Shown here: one piece after another, positions 34,592 to 44,799 of the stretch
How positions within the stretch are numbered: the stretch's first letter is position 1
Layout of the letters: each line of letters opens with the position of its first letter
Source: Tetraselmis striata
Taxonomy: Eukaryota > Chlorophyta > Chlorodendrophyceae > Chlorodendrales > Chlorodendraceae
Direction: 5' to 3'
DNA: 64,000 bases
Assembly (NCBI GenBank): GCA_006384855.1
Contig: VCJN01002425.1
Coordinates: forward strand, 1-64,000
Position numbers and translations under genes: made by a program
The notes under the pieces: model-generated
Seen by the model: the letters and a program-made list of their open reading frames with translations, nothing else
Told to the model about the DNA's origin: nothing
Database searches by the model: none

Positions 34592-37500
34592 ATGCCGGGC
34601 GGAGCGGTGGTGGTAGTGAGCCCAGCGGGCGGCCCGGCCCCCGCCGCGGTGTCCGCACTGATAGGCAGTTGCGGCTGGCCTGTATACGCCGCCACGCCGG
34701 ACCGCCTGGACGGCCGAGAGGCGGCGGCGCTCAAGGCAGAAGGCGCTGCGTTGGTTCGGGTCTCCCATACGGTAGGCGCGAATGCTAGAGTGCATACAGC
34801 GAAAGGGCGTGCACGTGTCATAGTTGGGAGTAAAGACAGATGCGGTACCCTATCCATGGGGCCAAACTGTGAGGCTCTGAGCCAAACTGCGAGTCGGCAA
34901 CCCTGGGCGTGCCGGCGGGCTGTGCGGATTCTCACGCCACGCAACTCGAATTCTCACAACAGATACACATTGACCCAGGTTACATACCCTGTGTAGTAAA
35001 CATGAACATATCTTGTGCTATTATTGCAGTGCGCGCCATATTCATCCATATCTTTGTATTTGTATTCGTGTCAGCCTGCGCTGGCTTAAAAGCGCGTCTG
35101 AACAATCGCACGTGACGTGGTGGCGGATTGCTGTCACGATGGCGACTGGCGAGCAGGGAAGTAACATTGTGAGTCAGTCGGTCCAACTACGAGAGTACCA
35201 GCAAGTCAGCCGCGTACGGCATTCCCTTTGTAAGCATGCACGTGTCCGCAGCCGGGCCGAGCGGCTGGAGTAGAGCGAGAGAGGACTGCTGCTGGGCCTT
35301 GATGGGTTTGGGGCGGCGCGTTCTGCAGGAGATCTCCGCGCTGGAGGCTGTGTTCCGGCGTCCCGGCGTCCACGGCGTGTTCTTCTACCCGCCCGTGCGC
35401 TTCCTCCCCCCCCAGTTCTGCACTACAACCCCGGACTGCTGTGTGACCCCGCTTTGGGCTCACGGGCGGGGGGCTGACTGACACGTGTTCTTTTTGACAG
35501 GATATATTGGATGAGAAGATGCTCACCCGCGGTGTGGCGGTCATCGCTGCCGCCAAGGTGACACCATCCCTCACCAACATGTAGACGGGGCATGATGCTG
35601 CATCAGCGCTGCATGTGAAAGTTTGGGAACGCCCGTGCAGCATCAGACACTGCATAAGCAGCAACATGGCAAGGCCAGATTGCGCGCCGTCCCAAAGTTG
35701 TGACACCGATGACACTTTGGACGCCGGCGCGGTAACAAGAACACCGCGACTAAGACCCTGCCTTAATTGCCAGAGGTCAAGTGTACACTAAATCATGGCA
35801 AAACTATAGCGAATGTTGTTATAGGTTGAATGCAAGCCCAGTGGCAGGCTTATAACATAGGTTCCCAGTGAGAGCAATATCGACCCGGGGTGTCCCGGGT
35901 TTACCTGGTTGATGTGTTAGCCCTCCAGGGCTCGAATGACGCGATGGTCCAAGTGCCATACCTATGACTGCAGTTGGCGCAAGATGTCAAGTTGCTGGGG
36001 CGAACTCTACTTCTTAAAACGGGTTCTTACAGCTACGTCGGCACCCCGGTGTGAAAATGTCACACATTTGCACAAGCCTGCACAGTTGCGGTGACGACTG
36101 CTACCATATTGCTGCGGGGCTTTATGGCTTTTAGGGTTTGCCATTGGCAGCACGCTGCACGTAATGATGTACGCAAGCGCACGGGCGAGACGGGCTTATT
36201 CCAGGAGATTGTCAGGCAAAAAGCACTGACGTTCAGAGCGCTGCAGGCTAATTGCTTTCATTCATGGACCCTATGCGGGTTCGTGCAGCCATCTAAGAGT
36301 GTGGGTAAGACAGCATGCCTGTTTAGCATCCCCGCCCCCGGCCGCTCCAGATTGATTCTATAAACGACACGTCCGCACACGTACCGCAACGTGCAAATCC
36401 CCCGCCGGAAGATTCTGGATATGCTTTGACACCTGTTCGTAACTCGTCCTGGCGAATCCACAATACTGACCTTCAGTCGTTGTCACGTGCTGACGAATTT
36501 AATGTCTAATAATATCTAAAAAGTCGATATGTCATTTAAATTCAATACGCTGTCGGGCCAATGATGCCCGGTAGTCGCTACGGCATATGAGTGTGATCAA
36601 ACAGTAGCGCAAAAATGTTGGCAGTCGCTATAGCAAGCAGGAGAGCGGCTACAGGTAGTGACTGGTCGCTATTGAATTGCTGCTGGTAGTGGTGGACAAA
36701 ACGGTGGACAACTGCGCGGTGGTCCAACACAGATATGCATACCAATATGCCGTCTGACTACCATACATACATGTATCAGTATGGCAATTGTTTTTGTCGC
36801 CCCCGGGACAGGGCCGGCACCAAACACAGAACCCATGCAGCGTCTCTACGACGGCTGTTTCAGCAGCGATCCAGTTACGGAAAGCCCTGGGTAGGCGACG
36901 CTCCGTTATAGTCAACAAGCACCTTGCCGAAGCATTCTGCAAGACCAATTGAAGGCCAGTGACGGAATTTCCAACACTGTTGGATCACCGTCATCTAAAA
37001 CACTGCCATCAAAATACCCGGCACTGACCACAGAAGGTCCGCCCTAACCGTTTGGGCGTCGGCCCATTATCGGCAATGTCTTATTCCGGCCGCCGCCCGC
37101 TCTTGGGTGACATACATAATCCTTAGTCGCTAACATGTATCGACTAATCCTTTTATGCTATAACTATAAATGCGATTCTTACTGTTTGGGTCTGGGGGGG
37201 GGGGGGGGGGGGGTCTTCCGCCGGCCCCTGCGCGACACTATCCACGACTAAGCGATAATATAGTTGTAAGAAATTTCAGGCAAGAAGTAGGGATCCCTTT
37301 GCATCATGTGAGGAGAGCCCTGTATGTGTGTCAGTGACCATCTGGGCCGCCCCGTGCCACGCAGCGCGCCGGCGTCAAGCACTTCGTGCTCTCCAGCGCC
37401 GCCGTTCTCAGCGGCGCTCCGCCCGTGCGGGCCAACACAGACATGGCGGACCTCGAGGCATGGCTGCGGCAGTCTGGTATGCAGGTGGGGCCGTGTGTAA

Positions 37501-39694
37501 ATCGATGGCTCCGCCTGCCTTGCTGATAGGTGTAACGGTGCATGGCGCCATGGCTGAGCTTTCGCCCGCGCCCCCCCCCCCCCCCCCCCCCCAATTAAAA
37601 AAAAAAACTCCCCCTCCCCTTTAACGGCCTCTCCTCTCCCCTCGCGGCCCCTTGCCCCGTCAACCCCAGACCACCATCCTGCGGCCCGTCTACCTCATGG
37701 AGAACCACCTCACGAGGCACCCCCCCACCCGCGGCCAGCTGCACGGTGCGCCCCTCCTGGGCTAACTTAGCGCCGATGAGTGATGGTTAATTGCCAGCAT
37801 ACCCATACCGTGCCAGCAGCCGGCGACCCCGCAGCCCCCTCAAGCCTCCAGCAAGACGCGTGGCTGCCGGCTGTCGTGCGCTCCAACCGACACCCGGTCA
37901 GATCGCCAATGCGGTTGCTGCCCGCTCAAATGCCAGTACCGGCAGCGCTGGACTCAGCGCCTGGGGCAGTGGCGGCCGTGCGCCGCTTGGCCATGGCCAA
38001 ACCTGTGGTCAGTTTGTCCGTCTTGGGCAGATCTGCCTGAGGAATGCTTCTGCTGCGGGAATGGGAATCCTCGTTGAACGTGTTGTTTGGTTGCGGGGGA
38101 TAGCAAGTATTGGCGGCACCTTAGCAATGTACGACTCGGCGGGGTCGTAGCACTGTCTGTTAAGCTATGGATGCCTTCAGCAATATGGGTGGCGTGTAGT
38201 GGGGACCGGTGACCGGGTTGGTGACCGGTGGCGGATGCAGGCCGTGACCTGATTGCTTGTGTACACGGTCGTCAGGCCTATGGAACACATACATGCGGCA
38301 GGTTTTGAAGACGGTGCTCTGGCCAGTACTGATTTTGTGCCAGATCTCTTCATATTGAGCATTCACAAGTGTCCTGTACGCCACCAGATGTGCACCCACC
38401 ACCCCGACCTGCTGCTGGTTGGCTGGTTTATGGTTGGGAACAAGCCCAGGCTTATATCAGAGCCTGAAGTACTAAAGCACCCACACCATGCCTGCTGGGT
38501 TCCTGCCCCCCCCCCCCCCCCCCCCCCTCCTTGCCCCGTGCCCCTTGCTCTTGCAGGTCCCTACAAGGCGGGTGCAGTGCTGCCGCTGGTGGCCTGCCGC
38601 GACATTGGGGCGCTGGTGGCCCGTGCGTTTGGGGAGCCGGAGCTGTTTGGCGGAAAGGAGGTGCCCCCCCCCTCCCCCCGCGCTTCTTATTGCCGGCCGC
38701 TGTTCCTTCAGTGATGCTCTCTCCTGTCCACTATTCACGCATGCGCTTGCGTCAACATGGAGGCTGCAAATTAGCTCTCACCCTCAGATACAAAAACAGG
38801 GCGGGCAGCTTGTCGCTGAGCGCGCCGCACCGCAGGTGGACGTCTGCGGCGACGTGCTGAGCATGGAGCAGCAGGCGGCCGTGCTGAGCAAGGTTGGCAC
38901 ACGGCTGCCGGCCTCACCCCACGGGCCCAGCGCGGCTGATGTGGCTGCACCCGCAGCTCTGGGGACCGACGCCGCTGCGGCTGCCCTGCGGGCCCCAGGT
39001 GCGCGGGGAGCACATGGAGTACTTGCCTAGCCCGCCGAGCCTTCTGGGACGATTGCAAGCGCCAGATGCTGCAGCGATGGTGCCCCCCCCCCCCCCCCCC
39101 CCCCTTCCCCCCTCTGCTTTGCGACATCAAGTTGTAGATTATGCGATCTTTTCGTTGTGTAATCTGATGTACTTCTAGATAAGTACAGTAGTTCTTCTTT
39201 GCAAGGGGGTATAAACAAACTATAGAATCCAACCCAATAAACCCAAAAGTGATTGCAGTACCCATCCGAGCTACCCCCCCCCCCCCCCCCCCTTCCCAGC
39301 GCCCCATCTCCCCCCTCCTCATACCTACAGTCCATGGAATGGGGCTTGCAGACATCCCTCCCTGCACCACACACAACTTTTTGATGCCCCATTGGCAACC
39401 TACCATCTGGTCCATCCTCCACGACCGCGCGCCCACCGCAGCTGGACTTTGCCGACTCCCACGCGGGCCTCGAAAGCAGCGGCAGCGCGGGGGCGTGCCG
39501 CCATCGCGGCGCTGCGGGGTCGCTACAGCCACGCGCCGCAGAGCTGGGAGCAGTGGTGCGCGGAGCACCTGGCGCAGCAAGCCCTGCCGGGCGCGCCGCC
39601 CGGGCGCAGTACCCTCCGCTGGGGCGTCGTGGGGGCGGTGGCGGCTGGCGGGCTGGCCATTGCGGCGGGCATGTTGTTGCAAGGCCAAACATAG
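34592..39694 (+). CDS. NmrA-like NAD(P)-binding protein with C-terminal membrane segment
   Basis: An atypical short-chain dehydrogenase of the NmrA family (Rossmann fold, often NAD(P) sensors). Proposed exons: 34592-34753, 35329-35394, 35501-35557, 37365-37484, 37670-37745, 38557-38660, 38836-38892, 38957-39079, 39539-39694 (stop TAG); phases agree in this model. About 270 aa. Family landmarks in order: GAVVVVSPAGG (first strand and dinucleotide loop), ALKAEGAALV, VHGVFFYPP, AGVKHFVLSSAAVLSG, LEAWLRQSGMQ-TTILRPVYLMENHL, and VLPLVACRDIGALVARAFGEP. The usual T/S-G-x-x-G-x-x-G loop is degenerate, so cofactor binding is uncertain. The last exon ends with a hydrophobic segment (WGVVGAVAAGGLAIAAGMLL), suggesting a tail anchor. 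The last two exons are the least certain. The 1.8-kb third intron contains repeat debris. Confidence 0.72.
36560..37225. repeat. Repeat debris within the NmrA-like gene intron
   Basis: A stretch at 36790-36870 resembles 10340-10410 (GCAGCGTCTCTACG with similar flanks), and a G tract lies at 37194-37213. Several GTCGCTA motifs shared with other intergenic parts of the window occur here. No ORF of interest. Confidence 0.4.
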
Positions 39695-39769
39695 GCGCCA
39701 CCACCGCCATCGCAAGCCGAGAAACGTCAACGCCACCCTACGCAAGGTCCCCTTTACACGCTAGACCAT

Positions 39770-40370
39770 GGGGTCGTATCGCTTGGTTGTCATGTTGAAC
39801 ACGAGGGAGAGCTCTGCGTCTGGCACCATGTCCTTGAGTTCATCCCTAGGCACTGCGTCTCTGAGCGGCATAGCTTGCTGGAACAGGCCCGCCACCTCTT
39901 GGTGCCCCGGGATGCCCGGAGAATGAACGCAATGATCGCAAAACGTGCCCGCGACGCTGTGGCCGCAGCGCGCTGTATGCGCCAGTGGGAGTCACAAAGT
40001 GCGGGAAGGTTCATTAGCACGTGAGCACAGAAGTCAACCGTGACACGGCTGTGTGCTGTCTCCAGCAAGGTTATGCGACTCCCCGCATGTGTGGTGCAAA
40101 GTTTGTATGACGCCTTTGTAGTGCGTTTAGAGCTGACAAACGAAGAGCAGAGTCCCGGAATGTTTAAGCACCCAAGCAACCCTGAAATGGCACAATGGCT
40201 TTTGCATTTTCTCATGGATTGCAGATGATGAGCCGAGCTGGGCATGGTGCCGACATGCATCCAGCAGAGATCACACCGCAAGCGCATGCCATCACGGCGG
40301 TGCTCCCACAGTAGGGCATGCCAACGAGACGCATCACACTCGAACAAGTAGCCCACTCATGCCAGTGAAG
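39770..40370 (-). pseudogene. Decayed relative of the retrotransposon-like ORF at 19910
   Basis: Minus-strand frames show ALMNLP/HVLMNLPALCDSHWRIQ and, in a second frame, GLFQQAMPLRDAVPRDELKD followed by VPDAELSL. These match VDLYGDALMNLPAPGDAHW and FQQAVPLGNTVPRDELKD of the first copy. Frames are broken at least twice. The copy keeps a sense Leu codon at the position of the 21137 TAG. Confidence 0.65.
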
Positions 40371-40434
40371 ACGCTTCCTATGCGACGATCTCCTTTTTGC
40401 ATCCATCAATTAAACCGACCGGAAAGGTGGTGAA

Positions 40435-40460
40435 GGGGGGGGGGGGGGGGGGGGGGGGGG
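40435..40460 (+). repeat. Poly-G tract
   Basis: About 26 G residues between the retroelement relic and the small coiled-coil ORF. Confidence 0.9.
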
Positions 40461-40699
40461 CAGCAGGTGTCATTATTAAAAAAGGAAAGAGGCGCTGGCG
40501 GCTACCCCGACCATCGCCCATCTAAGGACATTCAAGTGCTAGGCAGCTTCACGGTGTTATTTTGGGGTGGGACATCTGTAGGCAAATCAGGCCGCCCCTG
40601 CGCGGGGATCCGCCCTTGTTGCCTTGGGCTCCTGCTGCTGCTTATTGTGGGCTGCCCTATGCATTGCGGCATGGGGGTGGAAAGGCGCTACTGGCGCCG

Positions 40700-41077
40700 T
40701 CAGCCCTGCGGTCCCATACGGCTGCTGGTCATGGTCCGCAGCTTGCTCTCCATCTTGGCGTTGTGCTTGCGGCACTGCTTCACCTCCACCGACAGCTCGC
40801 TCAGCTTCTGCTCCATCGCCATGAGGCGCAGCGATTTGGAGGAGCTGCCGCTGCTGGGGCGGCTGCCCATGGAGCGGCTGCTCTTGGCGCTGCCCAGCGC
40901 GGCGGGGGAGGCGAGCGCGGAGGGGGGGCGCGGCGAGCCGCCCTGAGAGCCGGCCCGCGCCTGCTGCTTTAGCAGCTCCATGCGCTGCCAGTAGGTGCGC
41001 GCCGCGTCCTCCTCAGAGTTGACGACCTGCTTCCACGCCTCGCAGATGCGGGTGTCGTACAGGTTGTAGGGCGGCAT
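40700..41077 (-). CDS. Small protein with C-terminal coiled coil, function unknown
   Basis: A single-exon ORF of 125 aa starting MPPYNLYDTRICEAWKQ. It has a helical N-terminal third (EDAARTYWQRMELLKQQ), a Ser/Pro-rich linker, and a C-terminal heptad-like helix (MAMEQKLSELSVEVKQCRKH). Composition and third-position GC match the nearby genes, and the ATG context (GGCATGCC) is good. Not recognised; upstream exons cannot be excluded. The pattern suits a cytoskeletal or flagellar accessory protein, but that is only a guess. Confidence 0.42.
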   Translation of the reverse strand: MPPYNLYDTRICEAWKQVVNSEEDAARTYWQRMELLKQQARAGSQGGSPRPPSALASPAALGSAKSSRSMGSRPSSGSSSKSLRLMAMEQKLSELSVEVKQCRKHNAKMESKLRTMTSSRMGPQG

Positions 41078-41099
41078 GCCGGCGGCTCAAGCGGCAAGG

Positions 41100-42020
41100 G
41101 CGCCGTGGACGAGTCGGTTGCTGCGCCAACACCCTGCGCCAACCTGCTGGCCGGGTGGATTGACAAGACACGGGAGTCAGCCAGGGGGGGAGGGGGCGTC
41201 TCGAGGTGCAGCCGCGGCAGGGACCGCCCCCCCCCCCCCCCCCCCCGCGCCCTTTCGCCTCCAGGGCTCCAGGGCCAAATCCTGTAACAAGGCGATGTGA
41301 CACACTGCCGGCAGGGCATTTTACTCGCCGACTATGGTACTACCAGGACACCAGTCCCTGACTTAAATGACCTCCAGTCTCTGAATGTCGATTAATCGGA
41401 CGGAAAAGAGTGAGCAGGAGTGGCCCCGCTGACTGCGTCGATTGCGGCGCTGCAGGGGCGAGGCGAGGGGCGTCGGTTGCGGCGCTGCGCTGAATTCCTG
41501 GCAGGGCCCTGCGGCTGATTCTTCGCGACCAACGTCGAGCGGGTGCCGAAGACTAGGGCCGGGAGCAAGGGCGAGGTAGTAGGGGGGGGGGGGGGGGGGG
41601 GGGGGGGGGATGTGCGTTGTGCGTGCTCGGGAGGGGCTCCCGGCGTCGAATGCTGCAGAAGGAGACACCGTGCAGGTAAATCCCGAAACAATTATAGCGG
41701 CCGTACCGCGCGTAACGATACAGCCGTACAGATACCGAGGGTAAGGGTGTGACCTACGCGCTCGGTCGGGTTGCACGGCATAACAAAGACGTCCACATCG
41801 CGCCTGCTAACCGTCCGCGTGTCAAGGGACAACACCCCTGAATGGCCACGCCGAAGGGCGTTGCGTGGTACCAGATCCATGGGTGTGACAACCCTCGGGC
41901 GGGCCAGCGGCGGTGGAGACGGCGACTAGAAATGGATACGCCAGCCGGCATGCCGTGCCAAGTCGCAAAGCTTTAAACCAGTATTTAAACCAAATGTGGA
42001 AGCATTTGCCGCCGTATGTA
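41100..42020. other. Intergenic region, no gene seen
   Basis: Contains a C tract at 41227-41246 and a G tract at 41583-41609. The reading frames lack recognisable domains. Confidence 0.4.
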
Positions 42021-42022
42021 TA

Positions 42023-42666
42023 CAGTGACTATACCGATATAATGAATACCGATATAGTGAACATACCGATATAGTGAACGGGGGGGGGGGGGGACGGATT
42101 CTTAACACCGGGAAAAATCCCTATGTATACCCCTATAATAAACTTACCAATATAATAAACTTACCGCTATAGTGAACGGGGGGGGGGGGGGACACAATGC
42201 CCCAAACTATACCGATATAGTAAACTTCTCTACATAACGGCAGTGTTGCCGACGCCGAACCCGGCCGTTGGCGTGTTCCGATAGCCGGTACCGTTCCAGT
42301 ACGGGCGCAGAGGCCTCTACAGCCACTCGGCGGCGGCGGCGGCGGCGGCACACTGCGGCACATTGCGCCCACCGCCACTCAACTGCCCCACCGCGTCTGT
42401 CGCCATCGCGCCATGGCGACGCCCACCGAGCAGCGCTGTTCCTATCTAGACAACTGCAGGATAGTCACATGTTGCCTTGCATGGGCACAGACTGCTACAG
42501 TGAACGGGGTCACCGTTACAATAAACAATAGTACCGATTTAGTAAACCGTTTACTATAGCGGTCGGGTGGGCCTGCTTATAATGAACACCGATATAGTGA
42601 ACATACCGATATAGTGAACGGGGGGGGGGGGGGGACGCAATGTTTATTATATCGGTATAGTCACTG
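42023..42666 (+). mobile_element. Pogo/Tigger-like non-autonomous TIR element, copy A
   Basis: Ends are CAGTGACTATACCGATATAA and its inverse, flanked by TA on both sides (42021-42022, 42667-42668), the target duplication of Tc1/mariner-pogo elements. Subterminal blocks ACCGATATAGTGAAC recur on both ends next to G tracts. It contains a (GGC)n run near 42330. It is the reverse complement of copy B at 54612-55511 but lacks about 260 bp of copy B's interior. No coding capacity remains. Confidence 0.8.
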
Positions 42667-42668
42667 TA

Positions 42669-43603
42669 CTCATTCAAATTTCACTACGGCAACGCGGATC
42701 TGTGACGACAAAGTCGATATTTTCGGTATATAGAACAGCAGTCGCTCGTGCGCGTCGTCACAGATTGTGAATATAAATAAGAAGAAATAAATTGACCTGC
42801 GAAAGAAGCAGTACATACATATACTGTACAGCATGAAATAGACAGGATATACTGTAAATCTCTCACTGTAGTGCAGGTAGGGGGACACGGTCACACACGC
42901 GAACGTGGGGTTGAAGCGTTGGGACTGGGGCACGTGCACACCCCGGGAGGTTTTGGGGGGGGCGGGTGGCGGTGGCGGAGGGCGACGCTAACATGGGGTG
43001 GCGCACTGCAGGGTCTGCGGTGGCACTGACTCAAGTTAGAGGGATCTACCGACGAGACCGACGCTAGTGGCCGGCGAGCGCTCGGGGGTCTAGACTGCCA
43101 TAGGGGGCCGTCGCCGAATGGTCGCCGCGTTACGCTGATGATTCGTCGCCGCGTTTCTCGCAGACTACGATGTACTGTGCCTAAACTGCAGTACTGCACT
43201 TCGCGACAGGCCCGCAGGCCGCAGGTGACCCAAGTCGTCGTCGACCACCCGCCGAACTCGGCGCGGCCAGGCCCACGCCCCCAAGGAGGGCGACAGGGGG
43301 GAACCGAGACAAAACCTTGGACGTCCAGCTTTGTTGACGCGTCGCAGCTTACGCGCAGGGAGAGGTGGCCTGTCGTGGAAGGTCGGAAGGGGGTTGCAGG
43401 TGTGCGTGCTGAACCGGCCGCCAGGTCCCACCCGTCGGGCGGCGCTACCGTCGTACGGTACTGGTACTCGTACCGTACCTGGGTGGGGCCTACTGTATCA
43501 CTACGCCCCGCGGGATGCGGGCTTCCGCCCCAATGAAGTACAACAACGATGAATAATAAAATATATAACGACAGTCGCTAATGACTAGGCGAACGAGGCG
43601 GAT
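42669..43603. other. Region between pogo-like copy A and the recombinase element
   Basis: Open frames (for example 43138-43536 plus) are Arg/Pro-rich and show no domain. GTAC/GGTAC-rich words near 43450 are shared with other intergenic repeats. Confidence 0.35.
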
Positions 43604-43791
43604 ATGATCTAAACTTGTTTGTGGGGTTTCCCTCCTTGCCCTAACCGCTTTTTAGCTACAAGTGCTGCTCAGTGGTACGGGAACTAGGCATCTGTTGTTG
43701 CGCCCTTTTTGGGTGCAGCACGAGTAGACATAAAAGCAGCCAGAACAGTTGAGCCTGCCATCTTCCAGTTTTCGCTGCGTTCCACGCAGCG
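43604..43791 (+). repeat. 188-bp repeat at the left end of the recombinase element, copy 1
   Basis: Nearly identical to 52300-52487 with the same length and orientation (for example shared GGGTGCAGCACGAGTAGACA), including the short palindrome GCTGCGTTCCACGCAGC at its end. Probably the 5' untranslated end of the element. Confidence 0.85.
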
Positions 43792-44127
43792 ATGTAAAAA
43801 CTGTCTCGTAACCAGTTGCGAGCAAGGTCACCCCAGGTTGTTCAAGACCACACCCGGCTCGACATCCGAGTGTGATATTCTCGTCCGTACGTCCGTGCGT
43901 TACTATGTCAGATGGAGAAGAACCCGTCGTTGAGCCGACGCTCAAGTCGTTGCAAGCAGGTGTGCGTGCATTGGCTACGGCTGAAGCTCAATTGACGGCT
44001 CGTGAGCGTGTTGTTGATGGAGAAGGGGCACATGGCTCTCGCTCCGGGCAGCGCATCGCAGGACAGCCGACAGGCAGCGGGGGAGCCGCAGAGCGCCCCG
44101 ACTTGCTAGAGCTAGCCCAGAGCGGCC

Positions 44128-44763
44128 GTGTCGGATGGAGCAAAATCCGTGAGTGCCGAGGATGACTACCTCGCGGTGCCAGAATTACTGCAGAGAGCAG
44201 AGTCTGGTTATGAGGCCGTTCGACCGGTCAGCCGAGTGCCTGGACTCTTTCCCTTGAGCACCGACCTAACGAACGAGTACCTCAAGCAGGATGACCGGCG
44301 TCTGCCGGCCCAGGAGGAGTATTTGTGGATGTCGTGTTTCGGGGCCCACATGGCCGCGCTTTTCGTGGCTCTCGACGAGCTACTGCCCTACGTCCCTGCC
44401 ACCAACCAGGACTTCACCCCCTACCTCGCGAGAGCTCGGAACCACGCCGAGGACATCGACAAGGCGTTTCGGTTTCGTTTGGCCTTCCTGCGGAGGCTAA
44501 ATGAGATCAAGCGCGTGCACGGTGACCAAGGTGTTCTGGATGTGCTGCGAGCCCAGCATTTTCAGCCTGCTTCGGAGCATCTGGGTTCCGCGATTTTTGG
44601 GGACCTCATGCGGGGCTACGAGCGCCGTGTCTTCGAGGCGACCGTTGCCAGCAGCGCGAAAGCAACCGCTACTGCTCGAGTGATGGCTGCAGCTGCCGGT
44701 CGCGGGCGTGGGCGAGGACGTGGCGGTGGACGTGGGCGTGGCCGCGAAGGTGAGCACGATTGA
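44128..44763 (+). CDS. Gag-like ORF1 of the recombinase element
   Basis: 211 aa. A helical central part (EEYLWMSCFGAHMAALFVAL, then YLARARNHAEDIDKAFRFRL) resembles gag-like ORFs of DIRS-type elements only in general shape. The C-terminus is an RG repeat (GRGRGRGRGGGRGRG), typical of RNA or DNA binding. An upstream frame (43902-44165, MSDGEEPVVEPTLKSLQAG) probably belongs to the same protein but is joined through a frameshift near 44145. Function is inferred from context. Confidence 0.45.
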   Translation: MSDGAKSVSAEDDYLAVPELLQRAESGYEAVRPVSRVPGLFPLSTDLTNEYLKQDDRRLPAQEEYLWMSCFGAHMAALFVALDELLPYVPATNQDFTPYLARARNHAEDIDKAFRFRLAFLRRLNEIKRVHGDQGVLDVLRAQHFQPASEHLGSAIFGDLMRGYERRVFEATVASSAKATATARVMAAAAGRGRGRGRGGGRGRGREGEHD

Positions 44764-44799
44764 CGGTGTGGGGCGCCTTTCGTCGGAGCTGCTGGAGCT

